From contig NZ_MUGW01000002.1 in assembly GCF_002217285.1 (NCBI RefSeq), forward strand, positions 62,001 through 126,000: 64,000 bases of DNA, read 5' to 3'. Shown one piece after another: positions 27,120-35,669 of the stretch. Every line of letters starts with the position of its first letter. The stretch's first letter is position 1. The position numbers were made by a program, and so were the translations under genes. Origin of the DNA: Flavobacterium hercynium (GTDB lineage: Bacteria > Bacteroidota > Bacteroidia > Flavobacteriales > Flavobacteriaceae). The notes beneath the pieces are model-generated. The model ran no database searches, was not told where the DNA came from, and saw only the letters and a program-made list of their open reading frames with translations.

Positions 27120-29122
27120 GATAATTCTAATACTATTGTTGTGTTTTTACTAATATTTTCTCCAGCTTCTAACGACTGTTTTTTTACTTTCCCTACTCCA
27201 TTTACTTTTACTTTTAAACCCAGATTCTCAAGTAAAGCAATAGCATCCATTCCCGGCATTCCTTTTAAATTCGGAATTTGCTTTGTTTTCTTTTCCGCTT
27301 TAGCGTAATATTCGTTATAACTATTTTCCTGTTTCGGAATTTTTGTATCTAACTCTTTAATTTTATTTGTTGATGGTGCGTCCGTAAATATTTTTTGCGC
27401 AATTCTTTTAAAAACCGGCCCTGCAACGTCTGCTCCGTAATAATTATTTCGTGCTGTATTCGGTTTATGAACGACTACAATACAAGAATATTTAGGATGA
27501 TCTGCGGGAAAATAACCTACGAATGAAGAAGCATAATACATTCCTTCTCTTCCTGCTTTACCATAATTCACCATCGCTGTTCCTGTTTTTCCTGCCATAG
27601 AAAAATCTTTTGAATACAACTTAGATCCTGTTCCTTTTTTAACCACATTCAGCAAAACTGCTTTTACCTTTTTTAAGGTTTCCGGCGAACATACCTGCGG
27701 ATTCATTACTTCGACATCAAACTTTTTAATGGTTTTATTCCACTCTTTAATTTCGGAAACAAATTGTGGTCTCACCATTACTCCATTATTGGCAACAGAA
27801 TTGTATAATGTTAGCGTTTGCATTGGTGTAACCGAAACGCCATAACCAAATGCCATCCACGGAAGTGAAACTCCTGACCAGTTTTTATCGCCCGGATGCG
27901 GAATAATTGCTCTTCCTTCTCCTTTAAAATGAAGTCCCAGCGTTTTATGCAATCCAAAACCCCTAATATGATCTACAAATTTTGAAGGATTGTTTTTATA
28001 ATTTTCATAAACAGCCTGAACCATTACTGTATTTGATGAAAGCTCGAATCCGCGTGCTAACGAAACTTTTCCGTAACCTCCTATATGCGAATCGCGAACG
28101 GAACGTCCGTAATATTTAACTACTCCACCTTTACTGTCATAAACAGTACTTGTATCTGCTACTTTATCTTCTAAAATCGCCATTAAATCGACTAATTTAA
28201 AAGTAGATCCCGGCTCATGAGATTCTGCTATTGCATAATTTGTGGTTTCATAATACGATCCGTCTTCTGCTCTTCCTAAATTCGAAATTGCTTTTACATG
28301 ACCTGTTTCTGTTTCCATTACCACTACACAACCATGATCTGCTTCGTAGCTTTCTAATTGTTTTAATAGCGCGTGGTGCGCGATATCCTGAATAAAAACA
28401 TCTATTGTTGAAATTACATCATAACCGTCCTGCGGATCAACTTCATTGACATCACGAATAGGCTTCCACTGTCCTTTTGCTATTTTTTGCTTCAGAATGT
28501 TTCCGTCTTTTCCATTCAGATAACTCTTAAATGCCCACTCAATTCCTTTTCCGACTTCTACTCCTGTTGAAGGGTCAATTCTGTCATAACCAATGGTTCT
28601 TTCTGCAATTTTTCCGATCGGGTGTTTTCTGATGGTTTCCTGCTCGATTATAATACCACCTTTAAAAGCTCCAAGATTAAATAGTGGAAATCCTTTAATT
28701 TTCACATATTCTGTATAACTCAGATTACGGGCAATTAGATAGTAGCGGTTTTTATTTTCTCTGGCTTTTCTTAATTCTTTTTCAAAATAACTACCTGATT
28801 TTCCTAAGACCGTTACTAGTGAATCTGATAATGCTTTAACATGTTTTTCAAAAGTTTCTGTTTTCGGTGCTTTGGCATCAAACCTAATCTCATAATTAGG
28901 AATTGAGGTTGCCAATAAACTTCCGTCAGCAGAATAAATATTTCCTTTGTTTGCCGGGATTACGAAATTTCTAACGGTACGCTGTTTCGCCAGTTTTCTG
29001 TAATGATCACCTTCAACCCATTGAATATTGGTTAACTTAACAACAATAGCAATTGCCATCAAAAAGATGAAAACTGCTACGAGGTAAATTCTGTAGGATA
29101 TATGTTTATCGTCTACTGCCAT
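27116..29122 (-). CDS. ftsI: Septal transpeptidase FtsI (PBP3-type) with C-terminal PASTA domain
   Basis: 668 residues. One N-terminal TM helix (residues ~10-30, YLVAVFIFLMAIAIVVKL), a dimerisation/pedestal domain, then the penicillin-binding transpeptidase domain: active-site SxxK in HEPGSTFKLVD, SxN in LSSNTVMVQ and KTGT in MAGKTGTAMV. A PASTA domain closes the protein (IPNLKGMPGMDAIALLENLGLKVK...). It cross-links septal peptidoglycan with FtsW. It overlaps ftsL upstream by 10 bp and murE downstream by 4 bp. Confidence 0.95.
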   Translation of the reverse strand: MAVDDKHISYRIYLVAVFIFLMAIAIVVKLTNIQWVEGDHYRKLAKQRTVRNFVIPANKGNIYSADGSLLATSIPNYEIRFDAKAPKTETFEKHVKALSDSLVTVLGKSGSYFEKELRKARENKNRYYLIARNLSYTEYVKIKGFPLFNLGAFKGGIIIEQETIRKHPIGKIAERTIGYDRIDPSTGVEVGKGIEWAFKSYLNGKDGNILKQKIAKGQWKPIRDVNEVDPQDGYDVISTIDVFIQDIAHHALLKQLESYEADHGCVVVMETETGHVKAISNLGRAEDGSYYETTNYAIAESHEPGSTFKLVDLMAILEDKVADTSTVYDSKGGVVKYYGRSVRDSHIGGYGKVSLARGFELSSNTVMVQAVYENYKNNPSKFVDHIRGFGLHKTLGLHFKGEGRAIIPHPGDKNWSGVSLPWMAFGYGVSVTPMQTLTLYNSVANNGVMVRPQFVSEIKEWNKTIKKFDVEVMNPQVCSPETLKKVKAVLLNVVKKGTGSKLYSKDFSMAGKTGTAMVNYGKAGREGMYYASSFVGYFPADHPKYSCIVVVHKPNTARNNYYGADVAGPVFKRIAQKIFTDAPSTNKIKELDTKIPKQENSYNEYYAKAEKKTKQIPNLKGMPGMDAIALLENLGLKVKVNGVGKVKKQSLEAGENISKNTTIVLELS

Positions 29123-29460
29123 ATTCTTTTAAAGAAACTTTTTTCTTCTTCTTTTTTAATTTCTATTTTAACCGGAGGTACCGTTGATGGGAAAATTTGC
29201 TTTTCGAGCATTTTATCCGATATGGTAGACTCCATTTTTAACTTCATTAATTCTGATCTTCGATCTACAAATTCTGAGCGCAATTCTTTTACCTCATTAT
29301 TTAACTTTGCAATTTCAAAAACCTTTTGTTCGTATCGCTGTGTATTTGCAATCATTATTATTGCAAGCAGAATTATAAAAACAATGAATCGCCAGTTTTT
29401 TACTGCATCATCGTTTAACAGAAATCTTGCTTTTAATATGCTAAATACTCCACCTTTCAT
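29113..29460 (-). CDS. FtsL-like cell division membrane protein
   Basis: 115 residues. One TM helix at about residues 24-40 (FIVFIILLAIIMIANT) is followed by a coiled coil (EIAKLNNEVKELRSEFVDRRSELMKLKMESTISDKMLEKQI), the plan of FtsL/FtsB. Position between rsmH and ftsI is the FtsL slot of the dcw cluster. In other bacteria FtsL bridges FtsQ/FtsB to FtsWI. Sequence similarity to E. coli FtsL is low, as usual for this protein, so the call rests on topology and position. Confidence 0.85.
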   Translation of the reverse strand: MKGGVFSILKARFLLNDDAVKNWRFIVFIILLAIIMIANTQRYEQKVFEIAKLNNEVKELRSEFVDRRSELMKLKMESTISDKMLEKQIFPSTVPPVKIEIKKEEEKSFFKRIWQ

Positions 29461-29472
29461 CTTACCTATTAA

Positions 29473-30381
29473 TTATATCTTTTCTGCAATCCTTAATTTA
29501 GCGCTTCTTGCTCTGTTGTTGATTTTGATTTCAGCGTCATCCGGAATAATTAATTTTCCGATGGTTTTAAAGGGAACTGAAAAATTTCCGTAAAAATCTC
29601 GTTCCGGTTCTCCTTCAAACATTCCGTTTTTTATAAATCTTTTTACCAATCTGTCTTCTAAAGAATGATAAGAGATCACTGATAATCTTCCGCCCGGGTT
29701 TAAAATTTCTAACGACTGCTCAATAAATTCTTTTAAAACATCCATTTCCTGATTGACCTCAATACGTATTGCCTGATAAATCTGAGCTAATACTTTATTT
29801 CGAATTCTCTCCGGTAAAAATTTCGCCAGAACGTCTTTTAATTCATCTGTAGTTTTAATTAACCTTTGCTCTCTTGCTTCTACAATTGATCTTGCTAAAA
29901 GCGGTGCATTCTTTAATTCTCCATAATCATAAAAAACACGACGTAAATCCTGTTCGTCATATTCATTTACTACCCGATAGGCATTTAAATCATTTTTTTG
30001 ACTCATTCTCATATCCAGTCCCGCATCAAAACGGGTAGAAAAACCTCTTTCCGGCACATCAAACTGATGCGATGAAACACCTAAATCTGCTAAAATTCCA
30101 TCTACTCCTTTAACACCGTGAAAACGTAAAAACCTTTTTATAAATCTAAAGTTCTCATTGATTAAAGTAAATCTTTCGTCCGGCAATGCATTTGCAAGAG
30201 CATCCTCATCCTGATCGAAAGCAAATAATTTTCCGTTTGGTCCCAGTCTCTTCAAAATTTCTTTTGAATGTCCACCGCCACCAAACGTAACATCTACATA
30301 AATTCCATCAGGCTTAATATTTAAGCCATCTACTGTAGAATGAAGTAAAACCGGATTATGATATTCCATTGTCGTCGTCAT
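29473..30381 (-). CDS. rsmH: 16S rRNA (cytosine1402-N4)-methyltransferase RsmH
   Basis: 302 residues. SAM-dependent enzyme that methylates C1402 of 16S rRNA in the P site. The SAM-binding block VDVTFGGGGHSKEILKRLGPNGKLFAFDQDEDAL and the family motifs GVSSHQFDVPERGFSTRFDAGLDMRM and RIEVNQEMDVL...GGRLSVISYHSLEDRLVKRFIK are all present. The start overlaps the end of mraZ by 26 bp; a second Met four codons in (MEYHNPVLL) would reduce the overlap. Confidence 0.97.
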   Translation of the reverse strand: MTTTMEYHNPVLLHSTVDGLNIKPDGIYVDVTFGGGGHSKEILKRLGPNGKLFAFDQDEDALANALPDERFTLINENFRFIKRFLRFHGVKGVDGILADLGVSSHQFDVPERGFSTRFDAGLDMRMSQKNDLNAYRVVNEYDEQDLRRVFYDYGELKNAPLLARSIVEAREQRLIKTTDELKDVLAKFLPERIRNKVLAQIYQAIRIEVNQEMDVLKEFIEQSLEILNPGGRLSVISYHSLEDRLVKRFIKNGMFEGEPERDFYGNFSVPFKTIGKLIIPDDAEIKINNRARSAKLRIAEKI

Positions 30382-30829
30382 TAATATTTCCCATTACTTC
30401 TTCGGCCAGATCTGCAAAATCCATATCTTCGCCGCTTATTGATTTTTCATATAAATCTTTATCCCAAATCTCAACAATATTAACCGCAGATGAAAAAACC
30501 ACATCTTTGGCAATACCTGAAAATGCTACCAAATCCTTTGGAATCAATAATCTTCCTAATGCATCAATCTCTACCACTTTTACTCCGGCGGTAAATCTTC
30601 TGATAAAATCGTTGTTCTTTTTTACAAAGCGATTTAGCTTATTGATTTTCTGCATCATGAGATCCCATTCGTCCATTGGATACAACTCTAAACATTGTTG
30701 AAAGACAGAGCGCTTCAAAACAAATCCGTTTTGAAGTGATGAAGCCAATTGCTTTTTTAAAGGGGCTGGTATCATTAGCCTGCCTTTAGCATCGACTTTA
30801 CACTCGTATGTTCCAACAATTGTGTTCAA
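30356..30829 (-). CDS. mraZ: Transcriptional regulator MraZ
   Basis: 157 residues with two SpoVT/AbrB-like halves: VGTYECKVDAKGRLMIPAPLKKQL and FTAGVKVVEIDALGRLLIPKDLVAFSG, each with the DxxGR(L/I)xxP core. The start is a TTG; no in-frame ATG lies upstream before a stop and MNTIVGTYECK is the expected N-terminus. MraZ represses its own dcw promoter by binding repeated boxes. Three evenly spaced AGTGG boxes lie upstream (30871-30900), so autoregulation is well supported here. First gene of the leftward dcw operon. Confidence 0.96.
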   Translation of the reverse strand: MNTIVGTYECKVDAKGRLMIPAPLKKQLASSLQNGFVLKRSVFQQCLELYPMDEWDLMMQKINKLNRFVKKNNDFIRRFTAGVKVVEIDALGRLLIPKDLVAFSGIAKDVVFSSAVNIVEIWDKDLYEKSISGEDMDFADLAEEVMGNINDDDNGIS

Positions 30830-30855
30830 GAAAAATGTATTAGCATGTTACACAG

Positions 30856-30922
30856 CAAAAATATAAAAAATATTACCACTAATTACCACTAATTACCACT
30901 TTGTTAATAAGTTTAACCACTT
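30856..30922 (-). promoter_or_regulatory. dcw promoter with MraZ-binding direct repeats
   Basis: On the minus strand three direct repeats TTAGTGGTAA occur at exact 10-bp spacing (30871-30880, 30881-30890, 30891-30900), with a further AAAAGTGG near 30915-30922. Just downstream, TATTTTTG (30856-30863) fits the TAnnTTTG -7 box. The repeats overlap the -33 region, so MraZ bound there would block transcription. Equally spaced GTGG-type boxes upstream of mraZ are established MraZ operators in other phyla. Confidence 0.75.
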
Positions 30923-31207
30923 TTAGAGCACCTTCATTAATTCATAGATTATCAATACTTTAGATATTAATTATCCAAAAAACATTATTGTTTAAGTATT
31001 GCGAAAAATACACAGTCATTCTCTTAAAAAATTGCAGATTACGCAAACAATTTAACATTTTCCGAATACTCCAAAAAAGACATTAAAAGCTGATTTTTAA
31101 CCACTTATAAGTTCTACTAAAATAATCTAGTTAAAAAACGGTATCAAAAATTCATTTTTATTTATTAAACCCTATATTTGTCCAAAATGAAATTGGCATT
31201 AAATTAA
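30923..31207. promoter_or_regulatory. Divergent mraZ/hydrolase spacer with hydrolase promoter
   Basis: AT-rich spacer. TATATTTG at 31173-31180 on the plus strand is a good -7 box for the hydrolase gene starting at 31208. A further AAGTGG on the minus strand near 31100 may be an isolated MraZ-type box. Nothing else found. Confidence 0.5.
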
Positions 31208-31972
31208 ATGGACAAGAACTACAAAAAAGAAGGCAAATACAGCTATTATGAAGCTGGAGAAGGAACTCCTATCGTTATTTTACATGGCTTAATGGGAGGC
31301 CTAAGTAACTTTGATGCTGTAGCGGAATATTTCCCCACGAAAGGATACAAAGTTGTTATTCCAGATTTGCCAATCTACACGCAGAGTATCTTAAAAACGA
31401 ACGTAAAAAGTTTTGCAAAATATGTAAAGGATTTTATCACTTTTAAAGGATTTGATAAGGTTATTTTATTAGGCAATTCTTTAGGCGGTCATATAGCGCT
31501 TTACCACACCAAATTATATCCTGAAAAAGTAGCAGGTCTTGTAATTACAGGTAGTTCAGGACTTTATGAAAGCGCAATGGGAGACAGCTATCCAAAAAGA
31601 GGCGATTACGAATACATCAGAAAGAAAGCTGAAGATGTATTTTATGACCCAAAAATAGCAACTCCGGAACTTATCGACGAAGTTTATGCCACGGTTAATG
31701 ACCGTATCAAACTAATCAAAACTTTAACGATTGCTAAAAGTGCAATTCGACATAATATGGCAAAAGATTTACCTAAAATGACTGCAGAAACCTGCATTAT
31801 CTGGGGAAAAAACGATGCTGTAACTCCTCCGAATGTTGCGGAAGAATTCAATAATTTATTGCCTAATTCCACTTTATACTGGATAGACAAATGTGGACAC
31901 GCTGCTATGATGGAGCACCCTCAGGAATTTAATGTAATTCTTGAAGAATGGCTTACTAAAAAGAATTTATAG
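31208..31972 (+). CDS. Alpha/beta hydrolase
   Basis: 254 residues, no signal peptide. The fold is clear: oxyanion loop VILHGLMGGLSNF, nucleophile elbow LLGNSLGGHIAL (Ser), acid region IIWGKNDAVTPP (Asp) and catalytic His in CGHAAMMEHP. The substrate (ester, epoxide or other) is not evident. It has its own TATATTTG promoter and is followed 42 bp later by engB, with which it may be cotranscribed. Confidence 0.92.
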   Translation: MDKNYKKEGKYSYYEAGEGTPIVILHGLMGGLSNFDAVAEYFPTKGYKVVIPDLPIYTQSILKTNVKSFAKYVKDFITFKGFDKVILLGNSLGGHIALYHTKLYPEKVAGLVITGSSGLYESAMGDSYPKRGDYEYIRKKAEDVFYDPKIATPELIDEVYATVNDRIKLIKTLTIAKSAIRHNMAKDLPKMTAETCIIWGKNDAVTPPNVAEEFNNLLPNSTLYWIDKCGHAAMMEHPQEFNVILEEWLTKKNL

Positions 31973-32014
31973 CACTTAACTTTCGATTTCAAGGAGGTTT
32001 TAAAAACAAAACAA

Positions 32015-32635
32015 ATGAAAATTACAACCGCCGAATTTATTATCAGTAATTCTGAAGTTGCAAAATGTCCTCAGGATTTTTTGCCGGAATATGCTTTTAT
32101 CGGACGATCAAACGTAGGTAAGTCTTCGTTAATTAACATGCTTACCAATCATAAAAACCTAGCTAAGACATCTGGAAGACCCGGAAAAACACAATTAATC
32201 AATCACTTTAAGATTAATAACAATTGGTTTTTGGTCGATTTACCAGGTTACGGATATGCTAAAGTATCAAAAAAAACTAAATCTGTTTTTCAACAGTTTA
32301 TTACTGATTATTTTGAAACCAGAGAACAACTTGTTTGTGCTTTTGTTTTAATCGATATTCGTCATGAGGCTCAAACTATCGATATTGAATTCATGTCTTA
32401 TATGGGAGAAAGTGAAATTCCGTTTTGCATTATTTTCACTAAAGCCGATAAAATCAGTAAAACTAAAATAGATTCTCATATTGCTGCCTACAAGAAAAAA
32501 ATGTACGCCAACAACTGGGAAGAAATGCCGCATTACTTTGTGACTTCTGCAACCGAATCAACAGGTAAAGAAGAAGTGCTAAGCTATATTGATGACGTAA
32601 ATCAGGAAGTTTTTAAAAACAATAGCCAATTTTAG
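32015..32635 (+). CDS. engB: Ribosome biogenesis GTP-binding protein EngB (YihA/YsxC)
   Basis: 206 residues. G1 is GRSNVGKSSLINML, G2 region TSGRPGKTQLINHF, G3 VDLPGYGYAKVS, G4 FTKADKIS, G5 TSAT, the full set of an EngB GTPase that assists large-subunit assembly. Upstream is an unusually strong AAGGAGG (31991-31997), but it sits 17 nt from the ATG, too far for an ideal Shine-Dalgarno; in Bacteroidetes such sites have little influence. Confidence 0.95.
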   Translation: MKITTAEFIISNSEVAKCPQDFLPEYAFIGRSNVGKSSLINMLTNHKNLAKTSGRPGKTQLINHFKINNNWFLVDLPGYGYAKVSKKTKSVFQQFITDYFETREQLVCAFVLIDIRHEAQTIDIEFMSYMGESEIPFCIIFTKADKISKTKIDSHIAAYKKKMYANNWEEMPHYFVTSATESTGKEEVLSYIDDVNQEVFKNNSQF

Positions 32636-32640
32636 GATTT

Positions 32641-32672
32641 TGGTTGATGGTTGATGGTTGATGGTTGATGGT
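32641..32672. repeat. Short tandem repeat of TTGATGG units
   Basis: Four to five copies of the 7-bp unit TTGATGG follow directly after the engB stop codon. No mirror copy is present nearby. Similar word-like arrays occur at 38900-39050. Confidence 0.9.
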
Positions 32673-32684
32673 TCTAAAATATAC

Positions 32685-32723
32685 AAAAAGCCCCAAATTT
32701 TATTCTAAAATTTGGGGCTTTTT
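32685..32723. terminator. Bidirectional intrinsic terminator between engB and gldC
   Basis: AAAAAGCCCCAAATTTTA and TAAAATTTGGGGCTTTTT form a long perfect stem with a very short loop, ending in A and T runs on either side; serves the two convergent genes. Confidence 0.95.
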
Positions 32724-32741
32724 GATTTTATAGCTTACTGC

Positions 32742-33080
32742 TTATGATTTTGTCAAATCTAGTTTTTCTGCAAAATAATCACAGAAATCTTTCATTGTGT
32801 CTGCCATTTTCTCATCGTCTGTAGCACGCTTGAATGTATCTGACATCGCTACTAAAGTCTGGTGAAAGAAAATCTTCATTTCATCTACCGGCATATCTTT
32901 GGTCCATAAATCAATTCTCATGGTTTCTTTGGCTTTGCTATCCCAAATAGACAACATAATAGCTTTTGCTTCTTCGGCTTCTACTCCGCCATCTTTTGCT
33001 GTCCATGATAATTTTTCCGGAACACGGTTTTGATCTAATTCTATATTGAATCTAATTTCTGAGTTTACTGTATCTGACAT
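32742..33080 (-). CDS. gldC: Gliding motility protein GldC
   Basis: 112 residues, soluble. Typical text includes SEIRFNIELDQNRVPEKLSWTAKDGGV, AKAIMLSIWDSKAKETMRIDLWTKDMPVDEMKIFFHQTL and a helical tail ending FCDYFAEKLDL. GldC occurs with GldB in gliding Bacteroidetes; mutants spread less well, but it is not strictly required. The gldB stop codon lies on the gldC start (1-bp overlap), so the two form one operon. Confidence 0.93.
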   Translation of the reverse strand: MSDTVNSEIRFNIELDQNRVPEKLSWTAKDGGVEAEEAKAIMLSIWDSKAKETMRIDLWTKDMPVDEMKIFFHQTLVAMSDTFKRATDDEKMADTMKDFCDYFAEKLDLTKS

Positions 33081-34039
33081 TACTTCTTAGGTTTATATTT
33101 TGATTTTTCAAAAATTTCTTTTGCATTTGTTTTTAATAATTCCGGCAAAGTTACACTATTATTATTCTTCATATAAGAGCGAACCATTTGCCATCCGATC
33201 CACGCTCCAACTCTTCCGGGTGAATCATTATCTATTTCTAAATAAAATTTCGAAAAAGGAGCCGGTGCGATAAAGCGTGTGTTTAGTTTAGGATCTTCGC
33301 TGTAAAGCATTTCACTTTCTATAAAAAAGCGCCACATATAACTTTCATTTTCCTGACACCATTTTATTTGTTCTGGTGTGTATCCCATTTTTTCAGCATC
33401 TGAGTAATCCGGTAAAAGCAAATCTTTTGCATACAATTGCTTTCCTTCAAAAATCATTTGAGAAAGTAAATTTTTATCAGGAAAAGCGGGTATATTTCGG
33501 TAAGAGAAACTAGACACTACATCCGGCATAATTTGTCTTTCTTCAAAATTCTCTTTCATATAGTTCGGAAACTCATAAAACTTATGTTCTTTTCCTAAGT
33601 ACAATTCCAATGCTACTATCACAAGGCTATCAGCATAAATAGCCTTAGCAGTATAATCCATTTCTCCAATTACGGTTATTACCTTTGGCGTTTTAGTTTC
33701 AGGAAAATAATATTTTACGTGTTTAAACAGATTATTAAACTCTTCTCTGACTGGTTCAAAATCCGAGTATTTTTTCTCGACTTCTGTGTAAACCTCTTTC
33801 CAAAGCGGATCCTGCATTTTTTTAAGCCAGACATTATCATCATTTCCCGCTGGAAAAAAGAAAGGATATTGTTTTTTTACTTTGGCCAAATCCTGCGGTT
33901 TAGTTTCAAAAAACACCTTGTCAAAACGTTCTACCTTAATATCAACCGGAATTTCTTCAATGGCTTTTTCTGCCTTACTTTTTTGATCACATGATAAAAA
34001 AAACAAGCACAGAACCACTACAAAGCGATATATTTTCAT
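33080..34039 (-). CDS. gldB: Gliding motility lipoprotein GldB
   Basis: 319 residues with a lipoprotein signal peptide (VVVLCLFFLSCDQ; lipid-modified Cys ~17). The mature part contains VERFDKVFFETKP, a putative helical domain and MLLSQMIFEGKQLY-like and PGRVGAWIGWQMVRSYM segments characteristic of GldB. It is needed for gliding and type IX secretion in Flavobacterium johnsoniae. A TATATTTG -7 box on the minus strand (34102-34109) marks its probable promoter. Divergent from nadE, the usual flavobacterial arrangement. Confidence 0.93.
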   Translation of the reverse strand: MKIYRFVVVLCLFFLSCDQKSKAEKAIEEIPVDIKVERFDKVFFETKPQDLAKVKKQYPFFFPAGNDDNVWLKKMQDPLWKEVYTEVEKKYSDFEPVREEFNNLFKHVKYYFPETKTPKVITVIGEMDYTAKAIYADSLVIVALELYLGKEHKFYEFPNYMKENFEERQIMPDVVSSFSYRNIPAFPDKNLLSQMIFEGKQLYAKDLLLPDYSDAEKMGYTPEQIKWCQENESYMWRFFIESEMLYSEDPKLNTRFIAPAPFSKFYLEIDNDSPGRVGAWIGWQMVRSYMKNNNSVTLPELLKTNAKEIFEKSKYKPKK

Positions 34040-34101
34040 TTTATTTTAATTAGATTTGTGTTGCTTAACTTAAGTAAACATATACTTAAAAAATATTTGT
34101 G

Positions 34102-34109
34102 CAAATATA
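34102..34109 (-). promoter_or_regulatory. Candidate -7 box for gldBC
   Basis: Minus-strand TATATTTG matches TAnnTTTG, 63 bp upstream of the gldB start codon. Confidence 0.5.
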
Positions 34110-34138
34110 CGTCCCTGCATCTTAAAACTTAAACTATT

Positions 34139-34945
34139 ATGGCTAAAAAAAGTTCTATTCAAGTAGAAAAAGTAAATACTTACATTGTAGAGTGGTTAAA
34201 AAATTACGCTAACAATGCAAAAGTAAATGGTTTTGTAATTGGAATTTCCGGTGGAGTTGATTCTGCTGTAACTTCAACCTTATGTGCTCAAACCGGACTT
34301 AAGGTATTATGTGTAGAAATGCCAATACACCAGGCTCCAAACCAGGTTTCAAGAGGTAGAGAACATATTGAGCAACTAAAAAAACGTTTTCCGAATGTTA
34401 CTAATATAGAAACTGATTTAACGGCAACATTTGAAGCCTTTAAAAGTGCCGTACCTCAATCAGACGATTTAGCAAAAGTAAATTTGTCTTTGGCAAATAC
34501 AAGAGCTCGCGTAAGAATGACCTCTCTATATTACTTAGCAGGAATTTACGGGTTATTAGTTGCGGGAACTGGAAACAAAGTTGAAGATTTTGGTGTAGGT
34601 TTTTATACAAAATATGGCGATGGTGGAGTCGATTTAAGTCCAATTGCAGACCTTATGAAGTCTGATGTGTACGCTTTGGGACAATTTTTAGCCATTCCGG
34701 AGTCAATTTTGACCGCTGCACCAACCGATGGATTATTTGGCGATAATCGCACAGATGAAGACCAATTAGGAGCAAGTTACGACGAACTCGAATGGGCGAT
34801 GGAAGCTGTGGAGTCAGGAAACACGGGAGCTGAGTACATTGGGAGAGAAAAATCTGTCTTTGAAATTTATAAACATTTAAACACCAGCAACAAGCATAAA
34901 ATGGATCCAATTCCGGTCTGTTTAATACCCAAAACGTTAAAATAA
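34139..34945 (+). CDS. nadE: NAD+ synthetase NadE (ammonia-dependent)
   Basis: 268 residues, full length for the single-domain form. Converts deamido-NAD to NAD with ATP. The PP-loop is FVIGISGGVDSAVTSTLC; further signatures are LANTRARVRMTSLYYLA, VAGTGNKVEDFGVGFYTKYGDGGVDLSPIADL and LTAAPTDGLFGDNRTDEDQLG. No glutaminase domain, so it uses free ammonia. Divergent from gldB. Confidence 0.96.
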   Translation: MAKKSSIQVEKVNTYIVEWLKNYANNAKVNGFVIGISGGVDSAVTSTLCAQTGLKVLCVEMPIHQAPNQVSRGREHIEQLKKRFPNVTNIETDLTATFEAFKSAVPQSDDLAKVNLSLANTRARVRMTSLYYLAGIYGLLVAGTGNKVEDFGVGFYTKYGDGGVDLSPIADLMKSDVYALGQFLAIPESILTAAPTDGLFGDNRTDEDQLGASYDELEWAMEAVESGNTGAEYIGREKSVFEIYKHLNTSNKHKMDPIPVCLIPKTLK

Positions 34946-35039
34946 TACATTTTAACATTTATCTGCGATTAATTACAGAATTTATTTATTAATTTTACAG
35001 CTCCAAAAAACATGATAATAATTCTAAAAAAGTAAAATT

Positions 35040-35669
35040 ATGATTAAAGTATGTCTAGCAGACAATCATCCTGTGACTCACTTTGGCGTAAAGTCTTATT
35101 TTAAAGACCACGATCAAATTTCAATTGTTGCCAACGTAGGTAACTTTTCAATGGTAAGAGATATTCTTCAAACGAAGGAGATCGACATCTTAATTCTAGA
35201 TCTAGAATTAGAAGGTCTTTCGAGCATTTTTGAAGTAAAGTCGATCTTGAAAAATTTCCCAAAAACAAAGATTGTAATTTTTAGTGACTTGGCTGAACAA
35301 ATGTATGCTCCAAATGCGATTAAGGCGGGAGTATCCGGGTATGTACACAAAACAGAAAAACTTGAAACTTTAGGTCATTCTATTGTTAAAGTACACGAAG
35401 GAAAAATTATTATCAATGAAACGGTTCGCAAAAACATGGCTTTGATTGCGAAACAAAGCAAAAGCGAACGCTTGTACAGAAAACTGTCAAACCGTGAAAT
35501 CGAGGTTTTACGTTATTTAAGTGACGGTAAGAAAAACAATGAAATCTCAAAGATTTTGAACTTGAACGAAAAAACGATCAGTACTTACAAATTGAGATTG
35601 TTAACTAAATTAAATGTTACTAATTTAGTTGACTTAGTTAATAAGGCTAAAACCTTAGAGATCATTTAA
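35040..35669 (+). CDS. LuxR-type (NarL/FixJ) response regulator
   Basis: 209 residues. Receiver domain at the N-terminus (KVCLADNHPVTHFGV acidic pocket; phospho-acceptor Asp in ILILDLELEG near residue 52; conserved Lys in HKTEKL), and a LuxR helix-turn-helix at the C-terminus (LSNREIEVLRYLSDGKKNNEISKILNLNEKTISTYKLRLLTKL). No histidine kinase is adjacent, so the partner is elsewhere. Its last 4 bp overlap the end of dnaG, which is read in the opposite direction. Confidence 0.95.
   Translation: MIKVCLADNHPVTHFGVKSYFKDHDQISIVANVGNFSMVRDILQTKEIDILILDLELEGLSSIFEVKSILKNFPKTKIVIFSDLAEQMYAPNAIKAGVSGYVHKTEKLETLGHSIVKVHEGKIIINETVRKNMALIAKQSKSERLYRKLSNREIEVLRYLSDGKKNNEISKILNLNEKTISTYKLRLLTKLNVTNLVDLVNKAKTLEII

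Noticed and set aside
29102..29593. Plus-strand frame of 163 residues across ftsL/rsmH
   Set aside because: Opposite to conserved ftsL and rsmH; no family resemblance.
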